64,000 bases of DNA, taken from contig JASFXZ010000035.1 in assembly GCA_032209605.1 (NCBI GenBank), positions 129,001 to 193,000 on the forward strand, given 5' to 3'. This stretch comes from Mactromeris polynyma. Taxonomy: Eukaryota > Mollusca > Bivalvia > Venerida > Mactridae. Shown piece after piece: positions 24,801-39,800 of this stretch (positions are counted from its first letter, which is position 1; every line of letters begins with the position of its first letter). A model generated the notes under the pieces. The model ran no database searches. It had not been told where the DNA came from and was given only the letters and a program-made list of their open reading frames with translations. The position numbers and the translations under genes were made by a program.

Positions 24801-27800
24801 AGTACGAGGACCATAGTCCTACAATTACTAGCTCAGTATGAGGACCATAGTCACACAATGACTAGCTCAGTACGAGGACAATAGTCACACAATGACTAGC
24901 GCAGTACGAGGACCATAGTCATACAATTACTAGCTCAGTATGAGGACCATAGTCACACAATTACTAGCTCAGTACGAGGACCATAGTCACACAATGACTA
25001 GCTCAGTACGAGGACCATAGTCACACAATGACTAGCTCAGTACGAGGACCATAGTCACACAATTACTAGCTCAGTACGAGGACCGTAGTCACAGTAGCAG
25101 GATGAAAGTGTAGATAAAAACATTCGTCATAGAATGGAATACAAAATGATCGAGTTCTCTATCTTGACAATAAATTCCTGAAACCAATATGTACATTTTA
25201 CGGTGGATAGAGTATGGTATCTATGAACCAAGAACGATAAGCTGACCTAAACTTACATTTCATATATTTTCGATTTATGTGCGATTATGTAGTAATAATG
25301 CTGATATATAAGTTTCGTCTGCACAGTGTATCCTTTCCACAGCGGCTTTCTCATGATCAACAACCTCTCTTCAACATTTCCAGTTTTCTCGCAGTAGAAC
25401 ATATTACCAATCAAACTTTCCTTGAGCAACAACCTCTCTTCAACATTTCCAGTTTTCTCGCAGTAAAACATGCTACCAATTGACTTTCCTTGAGCAACAA
25501 CCTCTCTTCAACATTTCCAGTTTTCTCGCAGTAAAACATATTACCAATTGACTTTCCTTGAGCAACAACCTCTCTTCAACATTTCCAGTTTTCTCGCAGT
25601 AAAACATATTACCAATTGACTTTCCTTGAGCAACAACTTCTCTTCAACATTTCCAGTTTTCTCGCAGTAAAACATATTACCAATTAAACTTTCCTTGAGC
25701 AACAACTTCTTTTCAACATTTCCAGTTTTCTCGCAGTAAAACATATTACCAATTAAACTTTCCGTGAGCAACAACTTCTCTTCAACATTTCCAGTTTTCT
25801 CGCAGTAAAACATATTACCAATTAAACTTTCCTTGAGCAACAACTTCTCTTCAACATTTCCAGTTTTCTCGCAGTTAAACATATTACCAATTAAACTTTC
25901 CTTGAGCAACAACCTCACTTCAACATTTCCAGTTTTTTTCGCAGTAAACATATTACCAATTAAATTTCCCTTGAGCAACAACCTCTATTCAACATTTCCA
26001 GTATTTTCGCAGTAAAACATGCTACCAATTAAACTTTCCTTGAGCAACAACCTCTCTTCAACGTTTCCAGTATTCTTGCAGTAAAACATGCTACCAATTA
26101 AACCTTCCTTGAGCAACAACCTCTCTTCAACATTTCCAGTTTTCTAACAGTAAAACATGCTACCAATTAAACTTCCCTTGAGCAACAACCTCTCTTCAAC
26201 ATTTCCAGTTTTCTCGCAGTAAAACATGCTACCAATTAAACTTTCCTTGAGCAACAACCTCTCTTCAACGTTTCCAGTATTCTTGCAGTAAAACATGCTA
26301 CCAATTAAACCTTCCTTGAGCAACAACCTCTCTTCAACATTTCCAGTTTTCTCACAGTAAAACATGCTACCAATTAAACTTCCCTTGAGCAACAACCTCT
26401 CTTCAACATTTCCAGTTTTCTCGCAGTAAAACATGCTACCAATTAAACTTTCCTTGAGCAACAACCTCTCTTCAACGTTTCCAGTATTCTCGCAGTAAAA
26501 CATGCTACCAATTAAACCTCTCAACGATAGCTGAATTCTTAATCTCCCACGATGTACTACTATAGAGAAGTTGCACAATTCACTGACGATAAGTTTACTA
26601 ATCGATCCAAAAGGCCGGACGTATTGTATTTTTAACACTTAAACAAACAATTCAGGCACAGTGAAAACTAAATAATTACGACTGGTTGTGAAGAAAGTGG
26701 ATGTTAGTGGTGAGGAGGTCTGGTTGTCGGGTTAACGTAAACTTATTAGTATTGATCCAGGAATATACGGCTTTCTTAATCAGGTGGTCTTATTTTGAAT
26801 GATGGTCCATTGTACTTACAGTTATGATTAATTATTCAATAATGTTGATAGCAATGAAATGTTTGTTATATTTCAGTCCATTATCAAATTTGTCATCATC
26901 ATCCAGGAAAATCCCATCATCAATACTATAACAGATGTTCGATATAAAGTTGAGTGCACTTTCGGGGAGACAAGTGTCTCTATAACCGCCACGCTGAAAA
27001 CGGTGTAAGTACAAACATAATCAAAGCGCTGAATGAACTGAAGTTGTTCGGTATTGAACACTGAGCCCGTATTCAAAATTGTTTAAGACTGAATCTCAGA
27101 CATAGACTTTAAAATGGTATTTTTTTATTTTGTTCCTACGTTATTGTTACACAATACATTTTGATACAACAAGAAATATTCAGGCAAAAAATATACGTTA
27201 AAAAATAATGAAAACGAAAGTTTGTAAATTTAATTTTTGCAATTTTAAAGTCTAAGTCTGAGATTCAGTCTTAAAACGTTTGTGAATACGGGCCCTGGTT
27301 TCAGATTCACAGAAAGTACGAATCATTATTGTCCATTGTTGAACTAATACATTTAATTGCGAAGTAAAGATTGCTACCCGTTTTGAGTATGTTATGCAGG
27401 TTACGCTCAGATGTTGGACTATTTTTAACCGATTCACTTACCTGTTATTCTTACGCCACTTCCGGGTTGTCGTCATAGTTAGGTGATGCTACTGTCGAAA
27501 ATTAGTAGTTCAACCGAACAACTAAAAATTGTGAGCATGAAACTGTATTGCCATGGAAATTACCAACGTACAACTATGAACATTATGATTTAAGTACCGT
27601 TAAAATTCCCAACCTAAAAACGTTGAACATTACATTATGTTAAGAACCATTAAAATAATCACTTGAAAACAACAGTATCCATGGCACCATTTTAAGCCAT
27701 TGTGTCACCTTTGACTTATGTTATGTATATTTGTGTTTATTTCATACTTTCCAGTGAAATTTTCACTGTTCCGATTTTTGTGACTATTTTTAACCTCACT

Positions 27801-30800
27801 GGTAACCCTAAAAGGAAAATCACTGTGTAGAAACTAAATTAAATCATCCGGAAGGCAGGAATAGGGTGAGGGTATATTTGTTGACATTTCGAAATTAGAT
27901 GCAGTGGTTTTCCGCTTGTATGTCACATAATTTCGATAAAATGAATGTTTTTATATACATTTATTTACAATGCGCTGTATTGATCTTGCCATGCGGGTAT
28001 TTACATAGCGCTATATTGATCTTGCCATGCGGGTATTCACATAGCGCTATATTGATCTTGCCATGCGGGTATTTACATAGCGCTTTATTGATCTTGCCAT
28101 GCGGGTATTTACATAGCGCTATATTGATCTTGCCATGCGGGTATTTACATAGCGCTATATTGATCTTGCCATGCGGGTATTCACATAGCGCTATATTGAT
28201 CTTGCCATGCGGGTATTCACATAGCGCTATATTGATCTTGCCATGCGGGTATTCACATAGCGCTATATTGATCTTGCCATGCGGGTATTCACATAGCGCT
28301 ATATTGATCTTGCCATGCGGGTATTTACATAGCGCTATATTGATCTTGCCATGCGGGTATTTACATTGCGCTATATTGATCTTGCCATGCGGGTATTCAC
28401 ATAGCGCTATATTGATCTTGCCATGCGGGTATTCACATAGCGCTATATTGATCTTGCCATGCGGGTATTTACATAGCGCTTTATTGATCTTGCCATGCGG
28501 GTATTTACATAGCGCTATATTGATCTTGCCATGCGGGTATTTACATAGCGCTATATTGATCTTGCCATGCGGGTATTTACATAGCGCTATATTGATCTTG
28601 CCATGCGGGTATTTACATAGCGCTATATTGATCTTGCCATGCGGGTATTTACATAGCGCTATATTGATCTTGCCATGCGGGTATTCACATAGCGCTATAT
28701 TGATCTTGCCATGCGGGTATTTACATAGCGCTTTATTGATCTTGCCATGCGGGTATTTACATAGCGCTATATTGATCTTGCCATGCAGATATTTACATTG
28801 CGCTATATTGATCTTGCCATGCGGGTATTTACATAGCGCTATATTGATCTTGCCATGCAGATATTTACATAGCGCTATATTGATCTTGCCATGCGGGTAT
28901 TTACATAGCGCTATATTGATCTTGCCATGCGGGTATTTACATAGCGCTATATTGATCTTGCCATGCAGATATTTACATTGCGCTATATTGATCTTGCCAT
29001 GCAGATATTTACATAGCGCTATATTGATCTTGCCATGCAGATATTTACATAGCGCTATATTGATCTTGCCATGCAGATATTTACATAGCGCTATATTGAT
29101 CTTGCCATGCAGATATTTACATTGCGCTATATTGATCTTGCCATGCGGGTATTTACATAGCGCTATATTGATCTTGCCATGCAGATATTTACATTGGGCT
29201 ATATTGATCTTGCCATGCAGATATTTACATTGCGCTATATTGATCTTGCCATGCGGGTATTTACATAGCGCTATATTGATCTTGCCATGCAGATATTTAC
29301 ATAGCGCTATATTGATCTTGCCATGCAGATATTTACATAGCGCTATATTGATCTTGCCATGCAGATATTTACATTGGGCTATATTGATCTTGCCATGCAG
29401 ATATTTACATTGGGCTATATTGATCTTGCCATGCAGATATTTACATTGGGCTATATTGATCTTGCCATGCAGATATTTACATTGGGCTATATTGATCTTG
29501 CCATGCAGATATTTACATAGCGCTATATTGATCTTGCCATGCGGGTATTTACATTGCGCTATATTGACCTTGCCATGCGGGTATTTACATTGCGCTATAT
29601 TGACCTTGCCATGCGGGTATTCACATAGCGCTATATTGATCTTGCCATGCAGATATTTACATTGGGCTATATTGACCTTGCCATGCAGATATTTACATTG
29701 CGCTATATTGATCTTGCCATGCAGATATTTACATTGCGCTATATTGATCTTGCCATGCAGATATTTACATTGCGCTATATTGATCTTGCCATGCAGATAT
29801 TTACATTGCGCTATATTGATCTTGCCATGCAGATATTTACATTGCGCTATATTGATCTTGCCATGCAGATATTTACATAGCGCTGTATTGATCTTGCCAT
29901 GCAGATATTTACATTGCGCTATATTGATCTTGCCATGCAGATATTTACATAGCGCTGTATTGATCTTGCCATGCAGATATTTACATTGCGCTATATTGAT
30001 CTTGCCATGCGGGTATTTACATTGCGCTATATTGATCTTGCCATGCAGATATTTACATAGCGCTATATTGATCTTGCCATGCGGGTATTTACATTGCGCT
30101 ATATTGATCTTGCCATGCGGGTATTTACATAGCGCTATATTGATCTTGCCATGCAGATATTTACATTGGGCTATATTGATCTTGCCATGCAGATATTTAC
30201 ATTGCGCTATATTGATCTTGCCATGCGGGTATTTACATAGCGCTATATTGATCTTGCCATGCAGATATTTACATAGCGCTATATTGATCTTGCCATGCAG
30301 ATATTTACATAGCGCTATATTGATCTTGCCATGCAGATATTTACATTGGGCTATATTGATCTTGCCATGCAGATATTTACATTGGGCTATATTGATCTTG
30401 CCATGCAGATATTTACATTGGGCTATATTGACCTTGCCATGCAGATATTTACATTGCGCTATATTGATCTTGCCATGCAGATATTTACATTGCGCTATAT
30501 TGATCTTGCCATGCAGATATTTACATTGCGCTATATTGATCTTGCCATGCAGATATTTACATTGCGCTATATTGATCTTGCCATGCAGATATTTACATTG
30601 CGCTATATTGATCTTGCCATGCAGATATTTACATAGCGCTGTATTGATCTTGCCATGCAGATATTTACATTGCGCTATATTGATCTTGCCATGCAGATAT
30701 TTACATAGCGCTGTATTGATCTTGCCATGCAGATATTTACATTGCGCTATATTGATCTTGCCATGCGGGTATTTACATTGCGCTATATTGATCTTGCCAT

Positions 30801-33800
30801 GCAGATATTTACATAGCGCTATATTGATCTTGCCATGCGGGTATTTACATTGCGCTATATTGATCTTGCCATGCAGGTATTTACATTGCGCTATATTGAT
30901 CTTGCCATGCAGATATTTACATTGCGCTGTATTGATCTTGCCATGCAGATATTTACATAGCGCTATATTGATCTTGCCATGCGGGTATTTACATTGCGCT
31001 ATATTGACCTTGCCATGCGGGTATTTACATTGCGCTATATTGATCTTGCCATGCAGATATTTACATAGCGCTATATTGATCTTGCCATGCAGATATTTAC
31101 ATTGGGCTATATTGATCTTGCCATGCAGATATTTACATAGCGCTATATTGATCTTGCCATGCAGATATTTACATAGCGCTATATTGATCTTGCCATGCAG
31201 ATATTTACATTGCGCTATATTGACCTTGCCATGCGGGTATTTACATAGCGCTATATTGACCTTGCCATGCGGGTATTTACATTGCGCTATATTGATCTTG
31301 CCATGCAGGTATTTACATAGCGCTATATTGATCTTGCCATGCAGATATTTACATTGCGCTGTATTGATCTTGCCATGCAGGTATTTACATAGCGCTATAT
31401 TGATCTTGCCATGCGGGTATTTACATAGCGCTATATTGATCTTGCCATGCAGATATTTACATAGCGCTATATTGATCTTGCCATGCAGGTATTTACATTG
31501 CGCTATATTGATCTTGCCATGCAGATATTTACATTGCGCTGTATTGATCTTGCCATGCAGGTATTTACATAGCGCTATATTGATCTTGCCATGCGGGTAT
31601 TTACATTGCGCTATATTGACCTTGCCATGCGGGTATTTACATAGCGCTATATTGACCTTGCCATGCGGGTATTTACATTGCGCTATATTGATCTTGCCAT
31701 GCAGATATTTACATAGCGCTATATTGATCTTGCCATGCAGATATTTACATTGCGCTATATTGACCTTGCCATGCAGATATTTACATTGCGCTATATTGAT
31801 CTTGACATGCAGATATTTACATTGTGCTATATTGATCTTGCCATGCAGATATTTACATAGCGCTATATTGATCTTGCCATGCGGGTATTTACATTGGGCT
31901 ATATTGATCTTGCCATGCGGGTATTTACATAGCGCTATATTGATCTTGACATGCAGATATTTACATTGCGCTGTATTGATCTTGCCATGCAGATATTTAC
32001 ATAGCGCTATATTGACCTTGCCATGCGGGTATTTACATTGCGCTGTATTGATCTTGCCATGCAGATATTTACATTGCGCTGTATTGATCTTGCCATGCGG
32101 GTATTTACATTGCGCTATATTGATCTTGCCATGCAGATATTTACATTGCGCTGTATTGATCTTGCCATGCGGGTATTTACATTGCGCTATATTGATCTTG
32201 CCATGCAGATATTTACATAGCGCTATATTGACCTTGCCATGCGGGTATTTACATTGCGCTGTATTGATCTTGCCATGCAGATATTTACATTGCGCTGTAT
32301 TGATCTTGCCATGCGGGTATTTACATTGCGCTATATTGACCTTGCCATGCAGATATTTACATTGGGCTATATTGATCTTGCCATGCAGATATTTACATTG
32401 CGCTATATTGATCTTGCCATGCAGATATTTACATAGCGCTATATTGATCTTGCCATGCAGATATTTACATTGTGCTATATTGATCTTGCCATGCAGATAT
32501 TTACATTGCGCTGTATTGATCTTGCCATGCAGATATTTACATTGCGCTGTATTGATCTTGCCATGCGGGTATTTACATAGCGCTATATTGATCTTGCCAT
32601 GCGGGTATTTACATAGCGCTATATTGATCTTGCCATGCGGGTATTCACATAGCGCTATATTGATCTTGCCATGCAGATATTTACATTGCGCTATATTGAT
32701 CTTGCCATGCGGGTATTTACATTGCGCTATATTGATCTTGCCATGCGGGTATTTACATAGCGCTATATTGATCTTGCCATGCGGGTATTTACATTGCGCT
32801 GTATTGACCTTGCCATGCAGATATTTACATTGCGCTGTATTGATCTTGCCATGCGGGTATTTACATTGCGCTATATTGATCTTGCCATGCGGATATTTAC
32901 ATAGCGCTATATTGACCTTGCCATGCAGATATTTACATTGCGCTATATTGACCTTGCCATGCGGATATTTACATAGCGCTATATTGATCTTGCCATGCGG
33001 ATATTTACATAGCGCTATATTGATCTTGCCATGCAGATATTTACATTGGGCTATATTGATCTTGCCATGCAGATATTTACATTGCGCTATATTGATCTTG
33101 CCATGCGGGTATTTACATTGCGCTATATTGATCTTGCCATGCAGGTATTTACATAGCGCTATATTGATCTTGCCATGCGGGTATTTACATAGCGCTATAT
33201 TGATCTTGCCATGCAGGTATTCACATAGCGCTATATTGATCTTGCCATGCGGGTATTTACATTGCGCTATATTGATCTTGCCATGCGGGTATTTACATTG
33301 CGCCATATTGATCTTGCCATGCAGATATTTACATAGCGCTATATTGATCTTGCCATGCAGATATTTACATAGCGCCATATTGATCTTGCCATGCAGATAT
33401 TTACATAGCGCTATATTGATCTTGCCATGCAGATATTTACATAGCGCTATATTGATCTTGCCATGCAGATATTTACATAGCGCTATATTGATCTTGCCAT
33501 GCGGGTATTTACATTGCGCTATATTGATCTTGCCATGCAGATATTTACATAGCGCTATATTGATCTTGCCATGCAGATATTTACATAGCGCTATATTGAT
33601 CTTGCCATGCAGATATTTACATTGCGCTATATTGATCTTGCCATGCGGGTATTTACATAGCGCTATATTGATCTTGCCATGCAGATATTTACATTGGGCT
33701 ATATTGATCTTGCCATGCAGATATTTACATTGGGCTATATTGATCTTGCCATGCGGGTATTTACATTGCGCTATATTGATCTTGCCATGCAGATATTTAC

Positions 33801-36800
33801 ATTGCGCTGTATTGATCTTGCCATGCAGATATTTACATTGGGCTATATTGATCTTGCCATGCGGGTATTTACATTGCGCTATATTGATCTTGCCATGCAG
33901 ATATTTACATTGGGCTATATTGATCTTGCCATGCAGATATTTACATTGCGCTATATTGATCTTGCCATGCAGATATTTACATTGCGCTATATTGATCTTG
34001 CCATGCAGATATTTACATAGCGCTATATTGATCTTGCCATGCAGATATTTACATTGCGCTATATTGATCTTGCCATGCAGATATTTACATAGCGCTATAT
34101 TGATCTTGCCATGCGGATATTTACATAGCGCTATATTGATCTTGCCATGCGGGTATTTACATAGCGCTATATTGATCTTGCCATGCAGATATTTACATTG
34201 GGCTATATTGATCTTGCCATGCGGGTATTTACATTGCGCTGTATTGATCTTGCCATGCAGATATTTACATTGGGCTATATTGATCTTGCCATGCAGATAT
34301 TTACATTGCGCTATATTGATCTTGCCATGCAGATATTTACATTGCGCTATATTGATCTTGCCATGCGGGTATTCACATAGCGCTATATTGATCTTGCCAT
34401 GCGGGTATTCACATTGCGCTATATTGATCTTGCCATGCAGATATTTACATTGCGCTATATTGATCTTGCCATGCAGATATTTACATTGGGCTATATTGAT
34501 CTTGCCATGCGGGTATTTACATTGCGCTGTATTGATCTTGCCATGCAGATATTTACATTGGGCTATATTGATCTTGCCATGCAGGTATTTACATTGTGCT
34601 ATATTGACCTTGCCATGCAGATATTTACATAGCGCTATATTGATCTTGCCATGCGGGTATTTACATTGCGCTATATTGATCTTGCCATGCAGATATTTAC
34701 ATAGCGCTATATTGATCTTGCCATGCGGGTATTTACATAGCGCTATATTGATCTTGCCATGCGGGTATTTACATAGCGCTATATTGATCTTGCCATGCAG
34801 ATATTTACATTGCGCTGTATTGATCTTGACATGCGGGTATTTACATTGCGCTATATTGATCTTGCCATGCAGATATTTACATTGCGCTGTATTGATCTTG
34901 ACATGCGGGTATTTTAATTTAATTGCTTGTACCGTCGAAAACTGTCGACCCCTGGATACTCTGCAACATTTAACAATATAGTAAACATGGAACAGCCATT
35001 TTCGCGGAAACGTCAGTTTGAACATCAACGGCACGGAATCTAGATCAATGGGACTCTCCCAAATAGTCAACAAACCCTGAGGCAATCTGATGAAGTGTAG
35101 CCGTGCGAAGAAACCCCTCTCGCCAGACCATTCAAGAGAGTCCGGTCATCTCTGACAGTGACAGTGACTGATATTCCTGTGTAAAACTCGTCCGTTACTA
35201 TAGACTGTTCTCCAAATTTCATAATTCTTTGTTATTTCCATCTTTTTTACACGTGTTGTCACTTTCATTCCCAACATGGCGTCACGTTTTGATCAATTGT
35301 CGATGTTCTGAAAATTGCTACATCATAATTTGTTGAATAATTGCTAGAAAACATTTTTTTATTTATAATTTCATGTGAAAAAATGCTTTGATTGTCACTA
35401 TATATTATATCAAATTGTTGTTTTATCGACTTTTAATTGCTGTGTACTTGAAACTATTGGTAACAGTTAGCACTATTTTGTCAGCGATTGATGAAAAATC
35501 GATATGGTGTTAAACGGCCACGGATTTCAATGAAGAGTCACCGCACTGGGTAGTAAATGAGACGCTCGAGTAGTTAATGTGCTTTGGTTTGACTGTGTAC
35601 TTTGTATGAGCCATGTCCTGGTTGCCATGTCCTAGTTGCCATGTCCTGGTTGGCATGTCCTGATTGCCATTTCCTGACTGCCATGTCCTGACTGCCATGT
35701 CCTGAATGCCATGTCCTGGTTGACATGTCCAGATTGTCATGTCCTGGTTGCCATGTCCTGCTTGCCATGAACTGGTTGCAATGTCCTGGTTGACTTGTCC
35801 TGATTGCCATGTCCTGATTGCCATGTCCTGATTGCTATGTCCTGATTGCTATGTCCTGGTTGACATGTCCTGATTGCCATGTCCTTGTTGACATGTCCTG
35901 ACTGACATGTCATGATTGCCATGAACTGGTTGCAATGTCCTGGTTGACATGTCCTGATTGCCATGTCCTGATTGCCATATCGTGATTGCCATGTCCTGAT
36001 TGCTATGTCCTGGTTGACATGTCCTGATTGCCATGTTTATAGTCAGAACTTTGTCGTTTATTTTCCAGATTAACTGACCCTATCGGTTTTATACCCCATC
36101 AGTTCAACAATCAACCACAACCGAAAATGGATATATTTTACCAGCCAAATGGGACCCAAGTATTGCCAGACCATGTTCTTCAATTGGGAACAGAAGTCAG
36201 TCTGGTTATCAAAATGTTCAAAGAACTACGTAAGTATTGTCTAACTCAAAGCAACCTAAATACGGCAACTCCATCTATGAGACGCCCATTGTGATTGTTG
36301 TTGTAGACGCCTATTGTGATTGTTGTTCAGATATTGTTGCTGTAGACGCCCATTGTGATTGTTGTTCAGATATTGTTGCTGTAGACGCCCATTGTGATTG
36401 TTGTTGTAGACGCCCATTGTGATTGTTGTTCCGATATTGTTGCTGTAGACGCCCATTGTGATTGTTGTTGTAGACGCCCATTGTGATTGTTGTTCAGATA
36501 TTGTTGCTGTAGACGCCCATTGTGATTGTTGCTGTAGACGCCCATTGTGATTGTTGTTCAGATATTGTTGCTGTAGACGCCCATTGTGATTGTTGTTCAG
36601 ATATTGTTGCTGTAGACGCCCATTGTGATTGTTGTTCAGATATTGTTGCTGTAGACGCCCATTGTGATTGTTGTTGTAGACGCCCATTGTGATTGTTGTT
36701 CAGATATTGTTGCTGTAGACGCCCATTGTGATTGTTTTTCAGATATTGTTGCTGTAGACGCCCATTATGATTGTTGTTGTAGACGCCCATTGTGATTGTT

Positions 36801-39800
36801 GTTCAGATATTGTTGCTGTAGACGCCCATTGTGATTGTTGTTCAGATATTGTTGCTGTAGACGCCCATTGTGATTGTTGTTCAGATATTGTTGCTGTAGA
36901 CGCCCATTGTGATTGTTGTTGTAGACGCCCATTGTGATTGTTGTTCAGATATTGTTGCTGTTGACGCCCATTGTGATTGTTGTTCAGATATTGTTGCTGT
37001 AGACGCCCATTGTCATTGTTGTTCAGATATTGTTGCTGTTGACGCCCATTGTGATTGTTGTTCAGATATTGTTGCTGTAGAGTGTTTGAATTGGTTGTAA
37101 GATGCACCTTTAGTAATAGCAGACGTGTATGTATGTTATTTTACGTCACATGGTATGGTTCGGGTTGATGTACACGTGTATTATATGTTATTTTACGTCA
37201 CATGGTATGGTTCGGGTTGATGTTCACGTGTATGTATGTTATGTTACGTCACACGGTGTAGTTCGGGTTGATGTGCACGTGTACGTATGATATTTTACGT
37301 CACATGGTGTAGTTCGGGTTGATGTACACGTGTATGTATGTTATTTTACGTCAAACGGTGTAGTTCGGGTTGATGTGCATGTGTATGTATGTTATTTTAC
37401 GTCAAACGGTGTAGTTCGGGTTGATGTGCATGTGTATGTATGTTATTTTACGTCACACGGTGTAGTTCGGGTTGTTGTGCACGGAGGGATTTTACCCGCG
37501 GCATGTGATTTATTATATTTAAATTGCCACGTATCGTATTATGTTTTCAGCGAACTACAACGTTGTAGCGGACACATGCACAATAACAGCTGAAGACTTG
37601 TCAGGTATTCACCCTAGCAATGATGTGGATTTACTTTCGGCAGGGTAAAATGTTATCACTTATGTCACTGCAAATCATCATTGCGCCTGTCACAAATTTA
37701 GAAGAAATGTAAATAACGTTTTTGGTTTTACTGTTGGTGTTTATATCTTTGACTTAATATTTTTTCAAATGTAGATAGTTGATAAAAATTGATTGTACAT
37801 CTATCATATGTTTTACGAAGGTATTTCTAGTCAGAAACCGTCAAATTTAAGTTGTTGAGTGTCTTCCGGTAGAAAATAAGAAAGTAAATGCTTCATGTTG
37901 TGCAAAATGAGTCACTGAAATAAAAGATATATTCTAACAGGTACGTGAATGTGAGCATGACGCTTTAACAGGTGCGTGAATGTGGTAATGCCGCCTTAAC
38001 AGATACGCGAACATGGTTTATGATAAACAGTCCTGTAAAGTATACGTTTTTTTTCACTCTACAGATGTTCTGTCATGGAGACGGTTTTTCCCAGCTTCAC
38101 TTATTCCGTATACGAACACTCCGAAATCACCGGAACCCAATTCAATGCATCGATTCTGACTTCCGATTTCGCCGTATTTACTCCAACGCTATGGAATATA
38201 CAACTGTCTCAGCAGAACGTGTTAGTGCATATCAGATGCAAAGTGAGCATTTGTTTTCGGAACTCATGTGCAGAGGTAAATAATTCATTTCCCACGTGTA
38301 TGCTAGACTACCTTCATTTCCCACGTGTTTGCTAGACTACCTTCATTTCCCACGTGTTTGCTAGAATACCTTCATTTCCCACGTGTTTGCTAGACTACCT
38401 TCATTTCCCACGTGTTTGCTAGACTACCTTCATTTCCCACGTGTTTGCTAGACTACCTTCATTTCCCACGTGTTTGCTAGAATACCTTCATTTCCCACTT
38501 GTTTGCTAGACTACCTTCATTTCCCACGTGTTTGCTAGACTACCTTCATGTACAATTGATAACCAGTTACTTTTATTTTTGGTGTCCGAACTTAAAGCAT
38601 GGACATCAAATGTAAACAAACCAGTCAGTAGATATCAATTTCCTCAGCAAAGTGTTTTTAGATATATACCCATGTATCTACAGCATGGTCAACTGTTCGG
38701 TAATACAGACTTGTACAACATTGAAAACCTTCCAATCCAAGTGCAATAAACGCAAAGAACTGCATTTTGTACAAAAACCTTATCTACCCCACAAGAATTG
38801 CAATAGGAACTACGAGTCTCTGCAAAATAAAATACATTGCAGTTTCTAGTCATCGTTATTTACTCGTTTCTGCTCCGGCTACTTATTTCACACCGATTTC
38901 TGTTTCGTTTAATATCATCTCAGGGAAGGCTTAGTGATCCAAGGGTAAAGTGTCTGGGTCTTGAACTAATTGTTGTGAGTTCGAGTATCGCCCTGGGTTG
39001 GAGTGATGTTGAACCGCGAACGTCACAGACTCTGAACGAGGAACAAGTTCGGGTACATACGCCAGGAACCAGCTATCGACATAGACTGAGTACTTTAAGA
39101 TGTACTCTTGTTTTATAATCGATATGATTAGATAAATGAGTTTCACATTATTTCAGCCGACATGCCCAGCACCAACTCGCCGCAAGCGACAAACCAACCA
39201 GACAACTGATGAAAATGTCGTCTACGATCTGCAAGACTCATTCCGTGTAAGCTTTGGTAAGTGCTGTCAGTTTTATTGATTGATATGATTGTGAGCAGAA
39301 TACAGTATAAACAAGCTTTATTACATGTTGCATTTGATCAACATACAATATGAGAGCCAGCAAACTCGTGTGCAACAAATGACAGTACATAGTAGGGCTA
39401 CCAGTACCATTTGATCAACATACAATATGAGAGCCAGCAAACTCTTGTGCAACAAATGACCGTACATAGTAGAGCTACCAGTACCATTTGATCAACATAC
39501 AATATGAGAGCCAGCAAACTCTTGTGCAACAAATGACAGTACATAGTAGAGCTACCAGTAGCATTTGATCAACATACAATATGAGAGCCAGCAAACTCTT
39601 GTGCAACAAATGACCGTACATAGTAGAGCTACCAGTACCATTTGATCAACATACAATATGAGAGCCAGCAAACTCTTGTGCAACAAATGACCGTACATAG
39701 TAGAGCTACCAGTACCATTTGATCAACATACAATATGAGAGCCAGCAAACTCTTGTGCAACAAATGACCGTACATAGTAGAGCTACCAGTACCATTTGAT

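Noticed and set aside
27899..34981. 2360-codon plus-strand open frame (and a 2374-codon minus frame over the same DNA)
   Set aside because: Both follow from a stop-free 36-bp unit whose length is a multiple of 3. The frame starts in intron sequence, has no splice or promoter support, and is equally open on both strands.
38940..38990. A functional tRNA gene, because of box A- and box B-like motifs
   Set aside because: The sequence does not close an acceptor stem or a normal anticodon arm, and it continues into a SINE body.
38931..39146. 71-codon minus frame in the intron before ZP exon 7
   Set aside because: It overlaps the tRNA-type SINE and has no gene-like features.
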